64,000 bases of DNA, taken from NCBI GenBank assembly GCA_965214055.1, contig OZ243931.1, positions 1,736,001-1,800,000 of the forward strand, read 5' to 3'. Below are positions 43,558-52,489 of the stretch, in pieces. Below the pieces are notes generated by a model, which was given only the letters and a program-made list of their open reading frames with translations, had not been told where the DNA came from and searched no databases. The stretch is from WTGA01 sp965214055. GTDB lineage: Bacteria; Pseudomonadota; Gammaproteobacteria; Arenicellales; Poriferihabitantaceae. The first letter of the stretch is position 1. The number at the start of each line of letters is the position of its first letter. Position numbers and translations under genes: made by a program.

Positions 43558-43959
43558 ATGGCCAAACCATCCGTATATCGATTCGAAGAAGTCTCTGACC
43601 GACTGGAAACCCTGGCAGAAGGCGGCACGTTTATCAAACCCTTTGTAAATACGAAAATGGGTGCGAGCATGGCCGGCGGGGTAAATTTCCTGAACAACGT
43701 TTCCGTTCCCTGGGACCTGACCTGTGATGAGTTGATATTTTGCCATCAGGGGACGTTCCGCCTCGTGGTGGATGGCGAGGACTATGTGCTGGAACCGGGG
43801 GACCTGATGTATGTTCCCAAGGACAATCATGTGAAATATGAGGCCGACCAGAAATGTGTCATTTTTTACGCGGCCTGGCCGGTGAACTGGAAAGAACTGT
43901 CCGGCGTGACCCATGTTCCGGGAATCGACCCCACCGACATGCCCAAATCGGACCAGTGA
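43558..43959 (+). CDS. cupin protein, EutQ-like
   Basis: A 133-residue single-domain cupin: LTCDELIFCHQGTFRLVVDG followed by YVLEPGDLMYVPKDNHVKYE. This matches the ethanolamine-utilisation EutQ-like cupin family more than metal-dependent dioxygenases, as the His-rich metal motif is incomplete. It is the first gene after the LysR pair, 198 bp upstream of a Rieske oxygenase gene, and may be part of that operon. Precise function unknown. Confidence 0.82.
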   Translation: MAKPSVYRFEEVSDRLETLAEGGTFIKPFVNTKMGASMAGGVNFLNNVSVPWDLTCDELIFCHQGTFRLVVDGEDYVLEPGDLMYVPKDNHVKYEADQKCVIFYAAWPVNWKELSGVTHVPGIDPTDMPKSDQ

Positions 43960-44157
43960 GAGCAGGTCGGGTTTCATTGGCGACAAGATGGCGAAACGGC
44001 ACCGATTGAATCTGCTGACGGGGTCTGCCGGGGCAAGACCGGGGGCGGGGTGCAGGGAAATCCTGAAAGGCGGGCCGATATCCCATTTTTCCATGGCATT
44101 TTCCATGGCCCTGATCACCGTGCCCGGTCCGGTGGAAATTAACCTACGGGAGCGGGA

Positions 44158-45264
44158 GTGAATTCTTCGTTTGAAACCTTCTGGAACCCGGATACCCCGG
44201 TCAAGCCGGGGCTACCGGCCTTTGTTTATACCGACGAAGCGTTTTCCCGGGTGGAAAACCAGACCATCTTTGCCGACCACTGGATCTTTGTGGGCTTTGC
44301 CCACCAGCTGGAAAAGGTCGGCGACGTCCAGCCTGTCACCGTCGCCGGCAAGCCTTTTTTCATCGTGCGCAGCGACGAAACGACCATTTCGGCGTTTCAC
44401 AATGTCTGCCGGCACCGTTGCCTGAAGCTCGTGGAAACCGCGAAAAACTGTGGCCGGCTGATCCAGTGCCCGTATCACCGGTGGTCCTACGATCTGCACG
44501 GCCATCTCAAGGCGGCACCGTATTTTGCCGGATTGCCGGGAACGGTGCCGGAAGGGTTTTCAATGGAAGAAAATGGCCTGGTTCCAGTCCGCTGCCAGAC
44601 CTGGCATGACTGGGTCTTTGTCAATATCAGTGGCCGGGCCGGGGATTTCGGGGAGTTTGTCCGGCCCCTCGAAAACCAGCTGGAGGGAGTGGACCTGTCG
44701 AGGATTGTGCCGGTGGCCACCCTGGATTTCGGTCTGCTGGAGACGAACTGGAAAACCCTGATGGAAAATTTCATTGAGCCCTACCATGTGCAGTTCGTGC
44801 ACCAGACGACCACCAGCCAGCCCCTTGAGGACCACTACACCATCATTGATGGACATTGCCTTGGCAGTGCCTGTGACATTGACGAAAGCAAGGGGGTGGA
44901 CACGGCCGGGACACTGGCGGTGACCTCGCGCTTTTTGACCCTGTTTCCGAATTTTGTGATGGGCACCTATGCACCGGACCAGATCGGGGTCCACCTGAAT
45001 ATCCCGGAAGGGGCCGGCCGGACCCGCCAGCGGCGGGTCATTTACCTGCACGAATCCCACAATACGCCGACAGCGGAGATCGAACAGATTCGCCGCCTCT
45101 GGTATGATGTGCACAAGGAAGACCATGAAATGTGTGAACGGTTGCAGCAGGGCCGGGTCTCGGATGTGGCGGCTGGCGGGGGGTCCCTGTCCCCGCATTG
45201 GGAGGACAGTGTCCGGCGATTCCAGGAAATGGTGGTGGAATCGGTTTCCCGCCTGCACAACTGA
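44158..45264 (+). CDS. Rieske non-haem iron oxygenase alpha subunit
   Basis: A 368-residue terminal oxygenase starting with GTG 44158 after a GGGAGCGGGA Shine-Dalgarno-like stretch. Rieske ligands are C84-x-H86 (CRHR) and C104-x2-H107 (CPYHRW); the mononuclear iron site is in MENFIEPYHVQFVHQ. It is a different branch from the oxygenase at 36823. Neighbouring genes are a cupin and a glyoxalase-family protein, suggesting an operon for one ring-hydroxylation or demethylation route. No dedicated reductase is seen. Confidence 0.9.
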   Translation: MNSSFETFWNPDTPVKPGLPAFVYTDEAFSRVENQTIFADHWIFVGFAHQLEKVGDVQPVTVAGKPFFIVRSDETTISAFHNVCRHRCLKLVETAKNCGRLIQCPYHRWSYDLHGHLKAAPYFAGLPGTVPEGFSMEENGLVPVRCQTWHDWVFVNISGRAGDFGEFVRPLENQLEGVDLSRIVPVATLDFGLLETNWKTLMENFIEPYHVQFVHQTTTSQPLEDHYTIIDGHCLGSACDIDESKGVDTAGTLAVTSRFLTLFPNFVMGTYAPDQIGVHLNIPEGAGRTRQRRVIYLHESHNTPTAEIEQIRRLWYDVHKEDHEMCERLQQGRVSDVAAGGGSLSPHWEDSVRRFQEMVVESVSRLHN

Positions 45265-45294
45265 AATCAATTTAACCTTACAGATACGATCAAG

Positions 45295-45723
45295 ATGAAA
45301 TCAACGACAGCCAGCAACCCGGGGGCCCCGGATTTTCGCATTGACCATACGATGCTGCGGGTCAGCGACCTGGAAAAGAGCCTGGACTTCTATGTCCGAG
45401 TGCTGGGCATGAAGGTGCTCCGGCAAAACGAATATCCGGGGGGAAGGTTTACCAATACATTCATCGGCTACCAGGGAGAGGACGACGGGCCGACCATCGA
45501 ACTGACCTACAACTGGGACCAGTCCGAGCCGTATGACCGCGGCAATGCCTGGGGACATATTGCCCTCAAGGTTTCGGATGTCTATGCGACCAGCGACTAC
45601 CTGAAACAGCATGGCGTTGAATTCACCAAGGAACCCTCTCCCATGAAAAACGGGACCCGCATCCTGGCGTTCATCAAGGACCCGGATGGCTATCCCATTG
45701 AACTCAACGAGCCGGTCTCCTGA
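45295..45723 (+). CDS. VOC/glyoxalase I family protein
   Basis: A 142-residue vicinal-oxygen-chelate protein close to lactoylglutathione lyase (GloA): RIDHTMLRVSDLEKSLDFYV, TFIGYQGEDDGPTIELTYNW, GNAWGHIALKVSD and KDPDGYPIELNE. His and Glu metal ligands are in HTML, TIEL, WGHIA and PIEL. True glyoxalase I or an extradiol or isomerase activity cannot be told apart here. It follows the Rieske gene after 30 bp in the same direction. Confidence 0.88.
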   Translation: MKSTTASNPGAPDFRIDHTMLRVSDLEKSLDFYVRVLGMKVLRQNEYPGGRFTNTFIGYQGEDDGPTIELTYNWDQSEPYDRGNAWGHIALKVSDVYATSDYLKQHGVEFTKEPSPMKNGTRILAFIKDPDGYPIELNEPVS

Positions 45724-46085
45724 AACGGTAGAAACCCCCTCTGCCCATGACCGATAGGGACCGCACTGGATCGAACCCATGGATCTCGGTGGCCCATTGC
45801 TCTGAATGAACCGTTTCCCGGACTGCAGTCCGGGGATTGTCGGAAATCATCCTCATACGGTCCGGTCGACCCCCGGTTTCCCGCCCGCTGACCGGGACCG
45901 GTTGCCGCCCCCCGTGGATCCGGTATCGGACAAGCCCCGCAGAATCTGATGACGGTTCTCGCATGGGAATGGAAGTTTTCTGCTATAAATACATTATATG
46001 CAGAAATATTCGTTAAGTAATATTGATAACGAAAAATAATTTCTATAAAATATTGAAAACGTAATTTTATTCATTTTCAGGTCTG
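45724..46085. other. intergenic region upstream of the Lrp-family gene
   Basis: About 360 bp. The left part is GC-rich and holds no supported gene. The right 120 bp are strikingly AT-rich and contain the inverted repeats listed for 45979-46033. Confidence 0.5.
45979..46033 (+). promoter_or_regulatory. AT-rich inverted repeats upstream of the Lrp-family gene
   Basis: TCTGC...GCAGA (45979-46004) encloses TATAAATACATTATAT, and TTCGTTA (46009-46015) pairs with TAACGAA (46027-46033) across an 11-bp spacer. Both lie 50-110 bp before the gene and suit autoregulation by an Lrp-type dimer. Inferred. Confidence 0.5.
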
Positions 46086-46100
46086 GTGGATCCAGCGGTT

Positions 46101-46610
46101 ATGTTCCCTGCAATCGATAGTGCCGAAACCACTCAGATTTCGAAGAAATCCCTTCCCTCGGAAGAACTGAACCGGGAAATCATCAAGCTTTTGCAAGAGG
46201 ACGGCCGGCTGGCCTTCAAGGACATTGCCAACGCCCTGAATGTCTCAGAGGGGACCATCCGAAACCGGGTGCAATGGATGAAAGAGGCGGGGATGTTGAA
46301 GATCGTTGCCCTGGCAGACCCCCAGGCGATCCGGTACCAGGCCGACGCGATGATCGGGATCAAGGTGTCCAACCGGGTCAACCCCCGGCAGGTGGCCGAC
46401 CGGCTCTCCGTATTTGATGAGGTGGTATATGTTGTCTGGGTTTCCGGCCGGTTTGACCTGCTGGTCGAAGTTGTCTGTGAATCCCATGTAGCGTTCCAGC
46501 TGTTCCTGGAAACCCATTGTTTCAGCCATGACGATATTGAGGATTTTGAAGTAATGACCGCCATCGAGATGTTCAAGAACCAGTTCCTCCTGAAACGCAA
46601 TACCGCCTGA
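46101..46610 (+). CDS. Lrp/AsnC-family regulator
   Basis: A 169-residue protein: an N-terminal winged HTH (LNREIIKLLQEDGRLAFKDI, ANALNVSEGTIRNRVQWMKE) and a C-terminal RAM ligand-binding domain (MIGIKVSNRVNPRQVADRLS, YVVWVSGRFDLLVEVVCES). Such proteins sense amino acids or related small molecules. ATG 46101 is used; a GTG at 46086 is also possible. It precedes a Rieske oxygenase gene by 36 bp and likely controls that operon and itself. Confidence 0.88.
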   Translation: MFPAIDSAETTQISKKSLPSEELNREIIKLLQEDGRLAFKDIANALNVSEGTIRNRVQWMKEAGMLKIVALADPQAIRYQADAMIGIKVSNRVNPRQVADRLSVFDEVVYVVWVSGRFDLLVEVVCESHVAFQLFLETHCFSHDDIEDFEVMTAIEMFKNQFLLKRNTA

Positions 46611-46646
46611 ATGACCCAACCTGACGCACTGTGAGGAAAGAAACCG

Positions 46647-47990
46647 ATGACTGAAATCCCCGGTACTGACCGAACCAATTTTGACTCTTTCTGCGGGTAT
46701 CACCAGACCTGGGAGGGCCAACCCGATCCACTGTTGACCCGGACCGGGGCGGGGACGCCCTGCGGTGAACTCCTGCGGCGTTACTGGCACCCGGTTTTCA
46801 TTGCCAGTGAACTGGGTGACAAGCCGAAACTCATCCAGATACTGGGGGAGGAACTGGTCCTGTTTCGCGACCAGTCCGGCCGGTACGGGCTGGTGCACAA
46901 AAACTGTCCCCATCGCCGCGCATCGCTGGAGTATGGCCATTGTCAAAACCGGGGCATACGCTGTTGCTACCATGGCTGGGTGTTTGATATTGACGGGACC
47001 GTTCTTGATATCCCCGGGGAACCGGAAAATTCCCGCTCTGCGATCAATGTGAAAAGCAAAATGAGACTGGGGGCCTATCCGGTCCGGGAATACAAGGGCC
47101 TGTTGTTTGCGTACCTGGGCCCGGCTTCGGAAACCCCGGAGTTCCCTGTTTACGACACGTACGACATCCCCGGAATGGTGATGACGCCGTATGCCGCCCC
47201 GTTTCAATGCAACTGGATCCAGGTGCTGGATGCGATTGTCGACCCGGTCCATACCGCCTTTCTTCATCACTCCCAGTTTTCCGATGGATTTGGCGTGCTC
47301 GGCGAAATAGAGTTCTATCACCGGGACCGGCTCCGGTTTCTCGGCACCGCGACCCGCCGTGTCAAGGACAATATCTGGGTGCGGGTCAATGAATTGATTT
47401 TGCCCAACTTCACGCAGTCCGGGGCAGCGTTTGCGACCGATGGGAGCCAGGTCAGGTATTTTGGCCGCAGTGCCTTTACCCGTTGGGTCGTGCCGGTGAA
47501 TGATCACCAGTGCATTGCCTATGCCTGGGGGAACTTCGGGGACCGGGGGGACCCGATGGAGTGGAACACCCCCGAGGGCATGCAGCTCATTGAACAGGGA
47601 GAACTGATTGACCGGACGTATGAGGAAAAACAAATCAGCCCCGGCGATCTGGAAGCCGTGGAGGGCATGGGCAGTATCTCCGATCATGAGAAAGAGTACC
47701 TGGTATCGGGGGACCGCGGGGTGGTGATGTATCGCACGCAGATCAAGAAGCTGTGCCGTAATCTGCAACGGGGCAAACCCCCGCCACAACCGAGCGATCT
47801 CGCTGAAGCGGTCATCCCGACGTATGGCAGCGACAGCGTCATTCACCTTGAAAAGGAGGCCGGCAGGGATGATACCGAGGTGCTCCGGGACATCAATACC
47901 CGAGTGATGGATACAATTTTCGCTGGCGATGCACTGAGCGGTGTAGACCGCGATGATGCCATCATCCAGGGACTGAAAACCATCGCCTGA
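46647..47990 (+). CDS. Rieske oxygenase alpha subunit, phthalate/vanillate demethylase-like
   Basis: A 447-residue terminal oxygenase of the phthalate-4,5-dioxygenase or PobA branch. Ligands C87-x-H89 (CPHRRA) and C106-x2-H109 (CCYHGW) bind the Rieske cluster, and DAIVDPVHTAFLHH carries the iron histidines. The C-terminal extension is longer than in the two other Rieske proteins. It is in one transcript with the Lrp-type regulator and the following 2-hydroxyacid dehydrogenase. A phthalate-type reductase is missing nearby. Confidence 0.9.
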   Translation: MTEIPGTDRTNFDSFCGYHQTWEGQPDPLLTRTGAGTPCGELLRRYWHPVFIASELGDKPKLIQILGEELVLFRDQSGRYGLVHKNCPHRRASLEYGHCQNRGIRCCYHGWVFDIDGTVLDIPGEPENSRSAINVKSKMRLGAYPVREYKGLLFAYLGPASETPEFPVYDTYDIPGMVMTPYAAPFQCNWIQVLDAIVDPVHTAFLHHSQFSDGFGVLGEIEFYHRDRLRFLGTATRRVKDNIWVRVNELILPNFTQSGAAFATDGSQVRYFGRSAFTRWVVPVNDHQCIAYAWGNFGDRGDPMEWNTPEGMQLIEQGELIDRTYEEKQISPGDLEAVEGMGSISDHEKEYLVSGDRGVVMYRTQIKKLCRNLQRGKPPPQPSDLAEAVIPTYGSDSVIHLEKEAGRDDTEVLRDINTRVMDTIFAGDALSGVDRDDAIIQGLKTIA

Positions 47991-48055
47991 ACCCGGGGTT
48001 GGGAATGACAGGCCCGGGACCCGGCCAGACACTTTGAGGAGAAAAGGAAAAGCGC

Positions 48056-49072
48056 ATGGTGACCAAAATCCATATCAAGAACAACCGCTGGGCCCCGGGG
48101 TCCTTTCCCAATACGCCGGAAGGCGAAAAGGTGTTCACCATCACCCGGGAAAGGTTCGAACGTGAACAAAAGCGGTTTCCGGAAATCGGTGCGCCGATTG
48201 AAGCATTCATTGACTGGGATACGGACCATTTTTCCGATTCCATGCGGGACGCGGAAATCCTGCTGACCTGGAATTTTCCCACGGACAATCTTGCGGCGGT
48301 GGCGCCGAAGCTCAAATGGATACACTGTATCGGTGCCGGGGTTGAACACATGCTGCCGATGGACTGGATGCCCGAAGGAGTCACCCTGACCAACAACAAG
48401 GGCATTCATGCGGACAAGGCAGGAGAGTTCGGGCTCATGAGCGTGCTCATGCTGCACTCCCACCTCCCTGCGATCGTGTATCACCAGCGCAAGCATATTT
48501 ACGATTCACGCTACGCGGCTCCGATGGCCGGAAAGGTGCTGGTCGTCGTCGGGGTGGGCAGCCTGGGCGGTGCGATCGCGAAGAAGGTGCAGGCCCTGGG
48601 TGTGCATGTCATCGGGGTCAACCGCAGCGGCCGGGCGGTGGACGGCTGTGATGAAATTATCACCACCGATGCGCTGGAGGAGGTGCTTCCCAGGGCCGAT
48701 TACCTGGTGGCAGCCACTCCGGATACCCCGGATACCCGGGGTTTGCTGGATCGGCGCCGCCTGGATTTGATGAAACCGACGGCCGGCATTGTCAATATCG
48801 GGCGTGAGTCGGTAATGGACTACGAGGCGCTTTGCGACAAACTGGAAGAGGGCAGTTTGGCAGGAGCCATTCTGGATGTCTTCAACCCGGAACCGATTGC
48901 AGAGGATTCGAGGCTGTGGGACACCCGGAACCTGATTGTCACGCCCCACATTTCAGCGGATGACGGGGACAACTACGTGCCGATGACCCTGGACCTGTTT
49001 TTCCGGAACCTGCAGCGCTACCTGGCGGGAGAGTCGTTGATTAACCCGGTCCAGCCGGAACTGGGATATTAG
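48056..49072 (+). CDS. D-2-hydroxyacid dehydrogenase family protein
   Basis: A 338-residue NAD(P)-dependent oxidoreductase. The Rossmann motif VVGVGSLGGAIAKKVQALGV, the catalytic Arg in NIGRESVMDYEAL, Glu in DVFNPEP and His in VTPHISADDGDN are in the expected places. The N-terminal substrate part is not typical of lactate or phosphoglycerate dehydrogenases, so the substrate is unknown; reduction of a 2-oxo acid or oxidation of a hydroxy acid arising from the upstream oxygenase is plausible. Confidence 0.88.
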   Translation: MVTKIHIKNNRWAPGSFPNTPEGEKVFTITRERFEREQKRFPEIGAPIEAFIDWDTDHFSDSMRDAEILLTWNFPTDNLAAVAPKLKWIHCIGAGVEHMLPMDWMPEGVTLTNNKGIHADKAGEFGLMSVLMLHSHLPAIVYHQRKHIYDSRYAAPMAGKVLVVVGVGSLGGAIAKKVQALGVHVIGVNRSGRAVDGCDEIITTDALEEVLPRADYLVAATPDTPDTRGLLDRRRLDLMKPTAGIVNIGRESVMDYEALCDKLEEGSLAGAILDVFNPEPIAEDSRLWDTRNLIVTPHISADDGDNYVPMTLDLFFRNLQRYLAGESLINPVQPELGY

Positions 49073-49144
49073 CCGGACGGGAAGATACCGGTGCAGGGTC
49101 CCAAGGCCGGTGCTGGGATGGCGGACAGGGGAATGGCCCAGGGT

Positions 49145-50074
49145 TTAATCGAAGGTCGAGGTCATCCCTGGAATCTGCTCATCACTTACGGATTTGAGAC
49201 AGTATTCGATAAAGGATTTTTGAACCGGGGTCTGGATTAGGTTGCGTAAAATTGCAATCCCCAGGGTAAGGGACTTGTACGCATTGGCCAGACGGATGTA
49301 TTTCAGGTCACTTCCATCCAGCGACTGCTTGTTGCAGGGCCGTACATTGGCCAGGCTGTAGCCATATCCCTTTGCAACCATCCCCCGTTGCACTTCGATC
49401 AGGTGCGTTCGAGCCTTGATCAACGGTTTCAATCCGCGATTGTTGAACAGGGACATGAAGTATTCACTGCTCAACGGTAGGTCGAGCAGGATCAGGGGTT
49501 CGTTTTCCAGTTCGTCCAGGGTCAGGATTTTCTGATCGGCAAGGTGGTGACCGGAACCGAGGAGCACGTACGGGGGCAGTTTTGCCAGGGGAATGAATTC
49601 AACATCATTTTGCAGCTGCAGGTCGTAGGTCAGGGCGAGGTCAATGGAACCCTGCCGCAACCACGGCAACAGGGTCGCCTGGTCCGCTTCGCGAACACGA
49701 ATTTCGGATTTGGGGTGCTGGGCCATGAAGCCATGGCAAAGCTCCGGTGTGATGATCGGTGCCAGGGGGATGAAACAGCCGACTTCAATGGTACCAATCA
49801 CCTGTTGGGACAGTTCCCCGGCAAAACTGTGCAGTTGTTCGGCTTTTGCCAACAGCGTTTTGGCTTCCCTGAAAAACTCCCGGCCAGCGGTAGTCAGGGA
49901 AATCCCCTGGGCGTGATGCCGGATAAACAGCTGGATATCAAAGGTATTTTCAAGGTGAGAGATGGCGTTGGAGATGGATGGCTGGGAGACATGGATATTT
50001 TCCGATGCCTTGAGGATGCTTCCGGCATCGCCGGCGGCCACAAAATAGCTCAGTTGTCGGAGAGTAAATCGCAC
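49145..50074 (-). CDS. LysR-family regulator
   Basis: A 309-residue regulator with a clear HTH at residues 3-60 (FTLRQLSYFVAAGDAGSILK, HVSQPSISNAISHLENTFDI) and an effector domain (about 90-300). LLDLPLSSEYFMSLFNNRGL and VQRGMVAKGYGYSLA in the effector domain match the LysR half of the fusion protein at 29822, so both may sense related ligands. It lies 30 bp downstream of the DUF1028 gene on the same strand, so it may be part of the RidA-DUF1028 operon. Confidence 0.88.
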   Translation of the reverse strand: MRFTLRQLSYFVAAGDAGSILKASENIHVSQPSISNAISHLENTFDIQLFIRHHAQGISLTTAGREFFREAKTLLAKAEQLHSFAGELSQQVIGTIEVGCFIPLAPIITPELCHGFMAQHPKSEIRVREADQATLLPWLRQGSIDLALTYDLQLQNDVEFIPLAKLPPYVLLGSGHHLADQKILTLDELENEPLILLDLPLSSEYFMSLFNNRGLKPLIKARTHLIEVQRGMVAKGYGYSLANVRPCNKQSLDGSDLKYIRLANAYKSLTLGIAILRNLIQTPVQKSFIEYCLKSVSDEQIPGMTSTFD

Positions 50075-50104
50075 GATGGATCCTGGTTGGAAGGTTGAGG
50101 CATG

Positions 50105-50782
50105 CTATTCGTCGCCGGGGACGCCGTAGGAGGGAGCGTCTGCAGGATTCACTGCCCGGGTCAGGTAATCCTGCATCTGCGGTTCATAGTCCTGCCACAG
50201 GCGGCGGAGGGTTTTGACCGGATCCACATCGTCCCAGTCCACGCGCAGGTCCACCAGGGGGAAGGGCTGTCTGTCCGCGACCAGCAGGGCGGCAGAATGG
50301 ACATCGCCTTCCTCTCCTCCTGCGGCCAGGGCGGCTTCGAGTGACCGCAGGAGACGGTCCGCCAAGTGCAATTCCCCGTTTTGTTCAAAGGTATGGACCA
50401 GCACGGCCGGTATTTCCGTTGAGGACAGGAGGTTGCCGGCGGCATAACAGGCCTTTCCCGATGACTCGGCGTGGGTTCCCAGGATATGCCGGCCGGTAAA
50501 CCCCGCGGTTTCACCCTGGTTGTCCACCACCGTCAACTGCCGGTAGTCCAGGTGTTCTCGCCCATCAATTGCCGTGCTGAGGGCCTGTTTGGCGTTCAAG
50601 CCCTTTTCCAGTTGATCCAGTATGGCCGGGCCGAGGGAGGGGTCGGTGACATTCTGCGTGGCGACGGCGCCGGCCCCGGCTCTTGCGTGGGGGCAGCGAG
50701 CCCCCACGCAGATGCTGGATGTGGTGATGGCAACCCCCAGCATGCCGGTTCCCTGGCACCGTCCGACAATGGAAAATGTCAT
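50105..50782 (-). CDS. DUF1028 protein (Ntn-hydrolase-like fold)
   Basis: A 225-residue DUF1028 protein: MTFSIVGRCQGTGMLGVAIT, ARAGAGAVATQNVTDPSLGP and LLRSLEAALAAGGEEGDVHS are diagnostic. The fold is related to Ntn hydrolases, and members often sit with amidases, peptidases or RidA proteins. Function unproven. The gene follows the RidA gene by 18 bp. Confidence 0.88.
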   Translation of the reverse strand: MTFSIVGRCQGTGMLGVAITTSSICVGARCPHARAGAGAVATQNVTDPSLGPAILDQLEKGLNAKQALSTAIDGREHLDYRQLTVVDNQGETAGFTGRHILGTHAESSGKACYAAGNLLSSTEIPAVLVHTFEQNGELHLADRLLRSLEAALAAGGEEGDVHSAALLVADRQPFPLVDLRVDWDDVDPVKTLRRLWQDYEPQMQDYLTRAVNPADAPSYGVPGDE

Positions 50783-50800
50783 GTTCCCTGCGCCCTGGAA

Positions 50801-51220
50801 TCAATCGGGAATCACGGCGGTCGCCTCGATTTCCATGACCCATTCCGGTCGGGCAAGGCCATTGACGATGAGGCCGGTGGAGACGGGATAGACCCCCTTC
50901 AGCCATTTCCCGATTGCCTGGTAGACTTCATCCCGGTAGGCGCGGTCCGTGATATACACCTGGATCCGGCAGATATGACTGAGGTCTGAACCCGCCTCGT
51001 CCAGAAGTTGTTTGACATTTTGCATGGCACGGTCGGCCTGTTCATACGGGGTGGCATGGTCCATGCTTTCGAAACCGTCAATGTCCTGTCCCACCTGGCC
51101 GCGCACGAATACCAGGGTGCCCCGGGCTTTCACCAGCTGGCAGAGGTCATTGTCCAGCTGCTGGTTGGGGTAGGTTTCCCTGGTATTGAATTTGCGGTAT
51201 CGTTGATGCACTTCAGTCAT
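50801..51220 (-). CDS. RidA-family protein (reactive enamine/imine deaminase)
   Basis: A 139-residue YjgF/YER057c/UK114 family protein. GQVGQDIDGFESMDHATPYE, the pocket Arg in CRIQVYITDRAYRDEVYQAI and the C-terminal LARPEWVMEIEATAVIPD are typical. RidA members hydrolyse enamine or imine intermediates released by amine and amino acid catabolism, which fits its place with DUF1028 and a LysR gene at the edge of the catabolic region. The catalytic Arg105-type residue appears to be in the ARPE segment. Confidence 0.88.
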   Translation of the reverse strand: MTEVHQRYRKFNTRETYPNQQLDNDLCQLVKARGTLVFVRGQVGQDIDGFESMDHATPYEQADRAMQNVKQLLDEAGSDLSHICRIQVYITDRAYRDEVYQAIGKWLKGVYPVSTGLIVNGLARPEWVMEIEATAVIPD

Positions 51221-51646
51221 TGATTTAGATTCAATAGGCGTTACGTCCTGACAGGGTACTCACCAGTTGGTTTTTTTTCAACTTGTAAAATGGATAAATG
51301 GGTACCCGTGAAAACGGATAAAATGGAATGACAGGGCCAGGGGTTATCTGTCCACGCTGACCCTGAACGAAGTGGTGATGCCCACCCACCCGAACTGGCC
51401 GTTGACCCAGCTTGCCGAGACCACGCCTTTACAGCGGCGGGCCTTTGAACTGCTCAACGTCGATCCCAACCCCGGCCCAAATGTTGCCATAAGCCGTACA
51501 AATGCCAAGCTTGGGATTTCGGTACACCCTGAATCCATCCCAATCTCTTGGGGGATAAGGAATATCACTAAATTTGACCGGTGAAGGTTAAGTATAGTGC
51601 ATTAATTTGGTCTGACAAATATGCAACCATCCAAACTCGGCAAACA
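51221..51646. other. island boundary with possible transposase remnant
   Basis: About 425 bp between ridA and the ssp island. A plus-strand frame from about 51335 to 51584 reads GYLSTLTLNEVVMPTHPNWP then LTQLAETTPLQRRAFELLNV, which has the look of a decayed protein C-terminus, perhaps of a transposase, but I cannot name the family. The GC content falls from here on. Confidence 0.4.
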
Positions 51647-52489
51647 CTATTTATGGCATGCCAGACATACCTTTGCCTTACCATACAGATCATCAATATC
51701 TATAGGTTCTCTATCTGGTCGCAATGGATTGGGCTGTACTTTTGATCGCATCCGACTGAGTCGCTGCTCATGGTCCAGTTTGATTTGATTTATACGCTCT
51801 GGCTTGGAGAGTTCGCCAAGTGATTCTCCTTGGCTCCAGGTGAACGGAGAACCATGGTCAACAGCGTTCTTTTCATAAGCCTTGGCTTCTTCAAATGCAT
51901 CGGGGTGCCGCTCCATGAGCCGCACCCATTCGATCTTCTGCTGAAAGAAACAGAAGGTGCAACCGCTGCGTGTACGCCATTCATAGTAAGTCGGCAATCC
52001 TAGTCCTGTATTCTCAAGTAATTCCAGAACTCCTGCTTTGTCAATGCCGGCATCCTTGAACGGCAGGGACACGGTGAGGTTCCTATGCCGAGAGGAGTAC
52101 CCCTCCCGATATTCCTCGTCGGCGCGGATGGCCACATAGCTGTAAACATGTTTCCCGTTTTCCAGGGCAGGCTTGATCCACTGTTCGAAGGGGCGCAGTT
52201 TCAACTGTCTTGTACACCAGCGGGTTTGTGGAGAGGGCAGAAAGTCATTGTATTGACGGAGCCAGAAATCGAAATCCCGGTCCGGGTTAAGCCGCAGAAT
52301 CGGTTTCCCCAAAAAACCTTCGAGTTTGTCAAGAAACTCGTAAACTTCCGGCAGTTCTTTTCCGGTGTCGGTAAAGAAGTAGTCAATATCGAGTTCTGAA
52401 TGGTTTTGGCGCATGTGTATCGCTAGTGCCGCGCTGTCACGTCCACCGGACAAACCTAGAACATGCCACTCCGTTTTTGCATCGCTCAT
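51647..52489 (-). CDS. sspD: SspD-type ATP pyrophosphatase (PAPS-reductase/DndC-like)
   Basis: A 280-residue adenylating enzyme of the PAPS reductase/DndC fold, which activates DNA for sulfur insertion in phosphorothioation. The PP-loop SGGRDS lies at residues 14-19. Cysteines C92 (WCTRQLK), C177 and C180 (CTFC), and C275, C278 (CLAC) could bind an Fe-S cluster. Its start overlaps sspC by 4 bp (ATGA), making it the last gene of sspBCD. Shorter than DndC (about 500 aa), as expected for SspD. Confidence 0.9.
   Translation of the reverse strand: MSDAKTEWHVLGLSGGRDSAALAIHMRQNHSELDIDYFFTDTGKELPEVYEFLDKLEGFLGKPILRLNPDRDFDFWLRQYNDFLPSPQTRWCTRQLKLRPFEQWIKPALENGKHVYSYVAIRADEEYREGYSSRHRNLTVSLPFKDAGIDKAGVLELLENTGLGLPTYYEWRTRSGCTFCFFQQKIEWVRLMERHPDAFEEAKAYEKNAVDHGSPFTWSQGESLGELSKPERINQIKLDHEQRLSRMRSKVQPNPLRPDREPIDIDDLYGKAKVCLACHK

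Noticed and set aside
45755..45800. T-arm-like GGGTTCGATCC on the minus strand, possible tRNA
   Set aside because: No matching 5' acceptor, D-arm or anticodon arm could be built around it.
51647..52489. Assimilatory PAPS reductase (CysH) assignment
   Set aside because: No other sulfate assimilation genes; the CTFC and CLAC cysteine pairs and coupling with the DUF4007 and ATPase genes fit SspD instead.
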